In this document: positions 7,051 through 11,047 of the stretch, one piece after another | How the letters are laid out: each line of letters opens with the position of its first letter | How positions within the stretch are numbered: position 1 is the stretch's first letter | Source of the DNA: CAXGUU01 sp964012875 | GTDB taxonomy: Bacteria; Pseudomonadota; Gammaproteobacteria; Ga0077536 | Direction of reading: 5' to 3' | NCBI GenBank assembly: GCA_964012875.1 | Contig: CAXGUU010000098.1 | Span: forward strand, 1-11,047 | DNA length: 11,047 nt | Position numbers and translations under genes: made by a program | Notes under the pieces: generated by a model | Told to the model about the DNA's origin: nothing | The model's input: the letters and a program-made list of their open reading frames with translations, nothing else | Database searches by the model: none

Positions 7051-7138
7051 CCGGCCATGCGCGCCGCCGCAATGCGCGGGCCCGGATTTGCCGTTGTGTG
7101 GCGGCCATTCGGCACAGCAGCCGCGCTGACGTGAGGAC

Positions 7139-8161
7139 CTATCGAATTTCTTCCAGGATTTCGCCAAAGGCCTCTATGACTTCGAGACATTCGGTCCCTG
7201 AAGGATAGTACTGGCCGGGATTGACCGGATTGCGGGTGCGCAGACAGATACTGTCGGGATTGACCTTCTCCTTCATCTCTCCCATGCGATCGATCCATTT
7301 CTGGCGATTGCCAATGCACAGGAAGCTGGACTCTATCTCATCCAACATGTCCTTGGCCTCAGCATCCGGCGACAGTCCCTTTTCCACGTAGAAGCTCCAC
7401 TCCCGCACCCAGCGATGACCATGCTTCTCCCTCAGGTCCGGTGCGTCGCCGATCCACCCCTCAAATCCCAGGGTGACCTGAAAATCTGACTTGCCTTTTG
7501 CTTCGGCGCGTTCCCGCATTTCCCGCACGGCGGGTGCCAGCGCCTCGAGCGGTGGCGGGAACCACGTACACCACCCTTCGTAGTCGAGCGCCCGCGTCAT
7601 GGCTTTGGGGGCGAACGCGCCGATCCAGATCGGCGGTCGCGGCTGTTGATAAGGCTTGGGCGTCAGGCGCACGCCCTCATACTGGAAAAATTCGCCCTGG
7701 TAGTTGAATTCCTCCTCCGTCCAAGCGCCAATAATGCACGCCATCGCTTCCTCGAACCGCCGACCGCGCTTTTCGAAGGGCACCCCGAAACATCGGAAAT
7801 AATCTTCGTGGTAGCCAACGCCAGCACCAAACACGAACCGCCCGCGACTCAAGTTATCGACTGCCGCGAGTGTCTCGGCCAGATGGATCGGGTGGTGGTA
7901 GGTCGGCTGCATCACCGCCGTGACGATATCGACCCGGTTCGTCCGCGCTGCGAGCGCGGCGAGCAGAGAGGTGGTGTTCGGCCACCATGTCTCCGGGCGC
8001 TGGTGCCGTTCGGGCATCCACACCGCATCGAAACCCACGCGTTCGGCGATTTCGGCTTCCTTCAGACAATGTTCCATGGCATCGGCCACCTCGTCAGGAG
8101 TCGGCCGGGCAGTCTGATCGTATTCGCCGAAATGGGTATCGACGTCAAAGGCTATCTTCAT
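7139..8161 (-). CDS. LLM-class flavin/F420 oxidoreductase, downstream tandem paralog
   Basis: This is a 340-residue luciferase-like monooxygenase or dehydrogenase with a TIM-barrel fold, cytoplasmic, substrate unknown. MKIAFDVDTHFG is the first beta strand; VMQPTYHHPIHLAETLAAVDNLSRGRFVFGAGVGYHEDYF spans the strand-4/5 region typical of LLM enzymes (83-122); PRPPIWIGAFAPKAM (174-188) is the later phosphate/flavin-side block. It is gaplessly alignable to the neighbouring LLM gene at 8250-9272, with 268 of 340 residues identical by hand count. A very strong GAGGTGA ribosome site (8169-8175) lies 7 nt before the ATG. The 88-bp gap to its paralog suggests one operon. Which cofactor it uses (F420H2 or FMNH2) is not evident. 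Confidence 0.92.
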   Translation of the reverse strand: MKIAFDVDTHFGEYDQTARPTPDEVADAMEHCLKEAEIAERVGFDAVWMPERHQRPETWWPNTTSLLAALAARTNRVDIVTAVMQPTYHHPIHLAETLAAVDNLSRGRFVFGAGVGYHEDYFRCFGVPFEKRGRRFEEAMACIIGAWTEEEFNYQGEFFQYEGVRLTPKPYQQPRPPIWIGAFAPKAMTRALDYEGWCTWFPPPLEALAPAVREMRERAEAKGKSDFQVTLGFEGWIGDAPDLREKHGHRWVREWSFYVEKGLSPDAEAKDMLDEIESSFLCIGNRQKWIDRMGEMKEKVNPDSICLRTRNPVNPGQYYPSGTECLEVIEAFGEILEEIR

Positions 8162-8249
8162 CCGCGATTCACCTCGTCACAGTTTGTCATGTAAGGGCTC
8201 AGCACCCCCTGCTGGTCGCTGCGATCTTGACGCCCCAGCCCCACTAACG

Positions 8250-9272
8250 TCAGCGTATCTCCGCGAGGATTTCGCCGAATGCCTCTATCACTTCCAGACA
8301 TTCTGTACGCGACGGATAAAATTTATCTCCGTTAACCGGATTGCGTGTTCGAATGCACAACCAGTCCGGGTTGACCTGCTCTTTCATCTCCCCCATGCGG
8401 TCGATCCATTTCTGCTTGTTGCCGAGGCATAGAAACATATTTTCGATTTGCTCGAGCATGGTCTCGCCTTCAACATCGGGCGAAAGCCCTTTTTCGGCGT
8501 AGAAGCTCCATTCCCTTTCCCAGCGATGGCCGTGTTTTTCACGGATATTGGGCTCGTCGCTCAGCCAGCCTTCGAATCCGATGGTAATTTGAAAATCCTC
8601 CTTGCCTTTGGCCGCGGCACGCTCACGCATTTCCTTCGCAGCAGGCCCGAGCGTTTCCACGTGTGGCGGGAACCACAAACACCAGCCCTCGTAATTCAAC
8701 GCGCGTTCCATTGCTTTCGGCGCGAAGGCACCAATCCATATTGGCGGACGCGGCTGTTGGTATGGTTTGGGCATCAGGCGAACACCTTCGTATTGAAAGA
8801 ACTCACCGTCGTAATTGAATTCTTCCTCGGTCCAGGCGCCAATAATGCACGCCATGGTTTCTTCGAAGCGCTTACCGCGCTTCTCAAACGGGACGCCGAA
8901 ACAACGAAAATAATCTTCGTGATAGCCAACCCCCGAACCAAACACAAAACGCCCCCGGCTCAGGTTATCGACCGCCGCCAGTGATTCAGCCAGGTGAATG
9001 GGATGATGAAAGGTCGGCTGCATGACCGTGCAGGCCAGCTGCACACGTTCGGTGACCGTTGCCAGCGCGGTCAGCAGCGAAGTCGTATTGGGCCACCAAG
9101 TCTCGGGTCGCTGATGGCGCTCCGGCACCCATAGACCGTCAAACCCGACCTGCTCCGCCAACTTGCCCTCGGCGATACAGTGGTCCATCGCATCGGCCAC
9201 CTCGTCCGGCGACGGCGCTACAGTCTGGTCGTAAACACCAAAATGGGTATCGGGCATGAAGGCGATTTTCAT
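8250..9272 (-). CDS. LLM-class flavin/F420 oxidoreductase, upstream tandem paralog
   Basis: This 340-residue luciferase-like oxidoreductase has the same architecture and exact length as the next gene downstream. It begins MKIAFMPDTHFGVYDQT and carries the shared blocks ERHQRPETWWPNTTSLL (51-67), VDNLSRGRFVFGSGVGYHED (101-120) and PRPPIWIGAFAPKAM (174-188). Differences from its paralog cluster around residues 31-50, 71-83, 201-240 and 261-280. The core 84-190 is nearly invariant, which suggests a common cofactor site and altered substrate or lid regions. GAGGAG (9283-9288) lies 10 nt before the ATG. A modest promoter candidate lies just upstream, so this gene may be the first of the three-LLM operon. 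The substrate is unknown. Confidence 0.92.
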   Translation of the reverse strand: MKIAFMPDTHFGVYDQTVAPSPDEVADAMDHCIAEGKLAEQVGFDGLWVPERHQRPETWWPNTTSLLTALATVTERVQLACTVMQPTFHHPIHLAESLAAVDNLSRGRFVFGSGVGYHEDYFRCFGVPFEKRGKRFEETMACIIGAWTEEEFNYDGEFFQYEGVRLMPKPYQQPRPPIWIGAFAPKAMERALNYEGWCLWFPPHVETLGPAAKEMRERAAAKGKEDFQITIGFEGWLSDEPNIREKHGHRWEREWSFYAEKGLSPDVEGETMLEQIENMFLCLGNKQKWIDRMGEMKEQVNPDWLCIRTRNPVNGDKFYPSRTECLEVIEAFGEILAEIR

Positions 9273-9298
9273 TTCGTAGAAGCTCCTCGAATCAACGT

Positions 9299-9328
9299 TT
9301 TATGGAACAGGTCCGGGTGCGGCAACAA
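9299..9328 (-). promoter_or_regulatory. Candidate promoter upstream of the tandem LLM genes
   Basis: On the minus strand TTGTTG (9328-9323) and CATAAA (9304-9299) are spaced by 18 bp in the 136-bp gap after the epoxide hydrolase stop. Initiation near 9292 would give a leader of about 20 nt holding the GAGGAG site. The match to sigma-70 boxes is moderate. Confidence 0.3.
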
Positions 9329-9408
9329 TGCTGATCACCTCGCCGCAAACCATTGCGCAAAAGAAGTTAGCCCGCTTGCGCTATGCAGGCAACCGAATCG
9401 GCTTGTGA

Positions 9409-10557
9409 CTAACCCGGACGGGAGACCGTGCGTGCCCAGGCACGGATATCGTCAACGAACAGCGTCGGCTGTTCGAACGCGGCAAAGTGGCCACCCTTTG
9501 GCATCTCCGCCCAATGCACGATGTTGCTGTAATCTCCCGCCTCCATCCAGGCGCGGACCGGCGGAACGATCTCTTTGGGATAGACCGCGACACCGGTCGG
9601 CACTTGAATGCGCTGACGCTCAATGTGCCCGAAGCTCTCCCAGTACAGCCGCGCCGACGACGCTCCGCTTGCATTAACCCAATAGAGCATCACGTTGTCG
9701 AGCATTTCATCCCGTTCCAAGACGTTCAGCGGATCGCCATCACAATCGGTCCACGCCCAGTATTTCTCCAGTATCCATGCCGCCTGCGCTACCGGCGAAT
9801 CGCTCAGAGCGTAACCGATGGTCTGCGGCCGCGTGGATTGCTCTTTCGAATATCCGGAATCCCATTTCTGGTAGTACTTCAGGCCGTCGAGCGCGCGCTG
9901 CTCTTCCGCCGTCGGCGGGTCATTCGGTTGCGGGCGGGTACTCATCGCCAGGGTCACATGAATGCCCCCGCAATGTGTCGCATCCAGCCAGCCGATCGCC
10001 TGCGTTACTGCCGAACCCCAATCCCCGCCCTGGGCGAGATAGTCGTCGTAGCCGAGCCTCGACATCAATGTCGCAAATGTGCGAGCTATCGTTTCGACAC
10101 CGCAACCCGAAACAGTCGGTTTGCCGGAGAAAGCAAAGCCCGGCAGTGACGGACACACTACATGGAAGGCGTCTTCGGCCTGACCTCCGTAGGCTTCCGG
10201 ATCAGTCAATGGCGCGATGACCTTTTGGAATTCCACGATCGAACCCGGCCAACCGTGCGTGATGAGTAACGGGCGCGCATCAGCGTGGCGCGACCGCTCG
10301 TGAATAAAGTGGATATCGAGTCCGTCGATTGCAGTCTTGAATTGTGCAAAACGATTCAGTCCGGATTCGCGCGCACGCCAGTCATAATCGAGTCGCCAGT
10401 AATCGACCATGTCCCGCAGCCATGCTAATGGCACCCCCTGCGACCAATCGTCCACAAGTTCTGCTTCAGGCCAGCGCGTGTCATCCAAACGCCGCTGAAG
10501 ATCATTCAGCACACGATCAGAAACCGCTATCTCAAAAGCTGCAATGTTGTCGCTCAT
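9409..10557 (-). CDS. Epoxide hydrolase, microsomal type with EHN domain
   Basis: This 382-residue alpha/beta-hydrolase would open an epoxide to a vicinal diol through an enzyme ester on Asp. The N-terminal epoxide hydrolase (EHN) domain covers about residues 5-110 and includes DDTRWPE (25-31) and a Trp/Tyr-rich middle. HGWPGS (101-106) is the oxyanion-hole motif. D179 in QGGDWGS is the nucleophile and H357 in KGGHFAAFEQP the catalytic His. E329 in YPKEIVPP is the likely charge-relay acid, and Y305 in SARLYWE a candidate ring-activating Tyr. All expected residues are present, so it looks functional. The protein has no leading transmembrane segment and should be soluble. GGAGGA (10567-10572) lies 9 nt before the ATG and fixes the start. 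It precedes the LLM genes on the same strand, which suits a role in handling an oxygenated intermediate or in epoxide detoxification; the substrate is unknown. Confidence 0.93.
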   Translation of the reverse strand: MSDNIAAFEIAVSDRVLNDLQRRLDDTRWPEAELVDDWSQGVPLAWLRDMVDYWRLDYDWRARESGLNRFAQFKTAIDGLDIHFIHERSRHADARPLLITHGWPGSIVEFQKVIAPLTDPEAYGGQAEDAFHVVCPSLPGFAFSGKPTVSGCGVETIARTFATLMSRLGYDDYLAQGGDWGSAVTQAIGWLDATHCGGIHVTLAMSTRPQPNDPPTAEEQRALDGLKYYQKWDSGYSKEQSTRPQTIGYALSDSPVAQAAWILEKYWAWTDCDGDPLNVLERDEMLDNVMLYWVNASGASSARLYWESFGHIERQRIQVPTGVAVYPKEIVPPVRAWMEAGDYSNIVHWAEMPKGGHFAAFEQPTLFVDDIRAWARTVSRPG

Positions 10558-10691
10558 GGTGCATGGTCCTCCGGGCAGAGATTGTGCACCAAAATCGGTG
10601 TGGCTGGTCTCAGCTTTCGATATCGATCCTCAACAGCTGCGCCCGCAAATCAACACCTGTCGGCAGTGGGACCGAAGGCAATCGCGCCTGG
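10558..10691. other. Intergenic stretch with TCGATATCGA palindrome
   Basis: This 134-bp gap separates the cysH fragment from the epoxide hydrolase. It contains a perfect 10-bp palindrome TCGATATCGA (10617-10626) and a weak hairpin CACC/GGTG (10587-10600). I found neither a convincing terminator for cysH nor a clear promoter. A small overlapping frame through the region shows no recognisable protein. Confidence 0.4.
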
Positions 10692-11047
10692 TCAGGATAC
10701 AAATTGGATCCCGCACTCAAGCGTATCGCCGGGTTTTGTAACGTCGAGATAGCTTTCGTTGTCCACCAGATCGTGAGTGTCGATGTAGGTACGAATGTCC
10801 GATTCGCGCCAGTCCAGCATTGGAGCAATCTTGAGCCGTCCGGTGCTTCCCTGCGAAAACGTCTGGCTGCGCTCCCTGAAATCGCTCTGCTCGCGCCGGA
10901 TGCCTGTAAACCAGGTATCGGGTTTTAGTTCATTAAGTGCGCGCTGAAAGAGCTCAATTTTGACCTCGTCCACGAACCGTGCGAAGCGTTCCGAGCGGGC
11001 GTTCGGAATGCCCTTCCCGCGCACTGCCCGGTGCGCTGCCGTTATCC
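10692..11047 (-). CDS. cysH: Phosphoadenosine phosphosulfate (PAPS) reductase, C-terminal part (runs off right edge)
   Basis: CysH reduces PAPS to sulfite with thioredoxin in assimilatory sulfate reduction. The frame is open from the window edge to the TGA at 10692-10694, giving 117 visible residues. Recognisable blocks are VKIELFQRALNELKPDTWFTGIRREQSDFR, similar to [29 protein letters not shown] of E. coli CysH, then LKIAPMLDWRESDIRTYIDTHDL. The Cys pair that marks Fe-S-type APS reductases would lie just before the VKIE segment; the residues there are ARFVDE, so this is the PAPS, non-Fe-S type. The C-terminus is ECGIQFVS where the family normally has ECGLH: the catalytic Cys remains, but the following Leu-His is Ile-Gln. 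The GTG at 11022-11024 is only an internal codon; the true start lies beyond the window. The gene is probably unrelated to the catabolic genes downstream. Confidence 0.83.
   Translation of the reverse strand, partial: ITAAHRAVRGKGIPNARSERFARFVDEVKIELFQRALNELKPDTWFTGIRREQSDFRERSQTFSQGSTGRLKIAPMLDWRESDIRTYIDTHDLVDNESYLDVTKPGDTLECGIQFVS

Noticed and set aside
7007..7108. 34-codon N-terminal extension of the Rv3520c-like gene
   Set aside because: Arg/Ala-rich with no family match; MKLGLVMGYSG at 7006 is the usual start of this family.
9487..10149. 220-codon plus-strand open frame opposite the epoxide hydrolase
   Set aside because: Antisense to a gene with a complete catalytic set; Arg-rich shadow composition and no recognisable motif.
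10610..10828. 72-codon minus-strand frame overlapping the cysH end and the following gap
   Set aside because: The first two thirds are an alternate frame of cysH; the tail shows no recognisable protein and no start signal of its own.

Overview
The window looks like chromosomal DNA of a moderately GC-rich proteobacterium, most likely an environmental gammaproteobacterium. Three things point there: an assimilatory PAPS reductase fragment of the E. coli type at the right edge, a proteobacterial DUF2946/outer-membrane-protein pair, and strong Shine-Dalgarno sequences. The taxonomic call is inference. No tRNA, rRNA, CRISPR array, transposase or phage gene was seen.

Layout from right to left, because most genes are on the minus strand: a cysH 3' fragment at the edge; an epoxide hydrolase; two tandem paralogous luciferase-like (LLM) flavin/F420 oxidoreductases, about 79% identical over 340 residues by hand count; a third, distantly related LLM oxidoreductase of the Rv3520c type; and, 27 bp downstream of it, a metallo-beta-lactamase-fold hydrolase gene whose frame is broken twice. 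At 3374-4980 there is a two-gene plus-strand island: a small DUF2946 protein with a His cluster, and a Met/His-rich outer-membrane beta-barrel protein resembling those of copper loci. Left of it the minus strand resumes with a family III CoA-transferase, a long-chain/isovaleryl-type acyl-CoA dehydrogenase, a strong intrinsic terminator, and the N-terminal 242 residues of a malonyl-CoA synthetase-like AMP-forming ligase that runs off the left edge.

The minus-strand genes read as a catabolic accessory cluster. LLM oxygenases or dehydrogenases, an epoxide hydrolase and a lactonase-like hydrolase could process a cyclic or unsaturated hydrophobic substrate. The CoA-transferase, CoA-ligase and acyl-CoA dehydrogenase could then take the resulting acid into beta-oxidation. 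The substrate is unknown and this pathway is inference. The plus-strand island probably serves an unrelated, metal-linked envelope role.

Most worth a second look: the terminator whose T-tract ends 9 bp before the synthetase start codon; the doubly broken hydrolase inside an otherwise intact operon; the tandem LLM duplication with clustered divergence; the Met/His-rich plus-strand pair; and the ECG-I-Q active-site tail of the CysH fragment.
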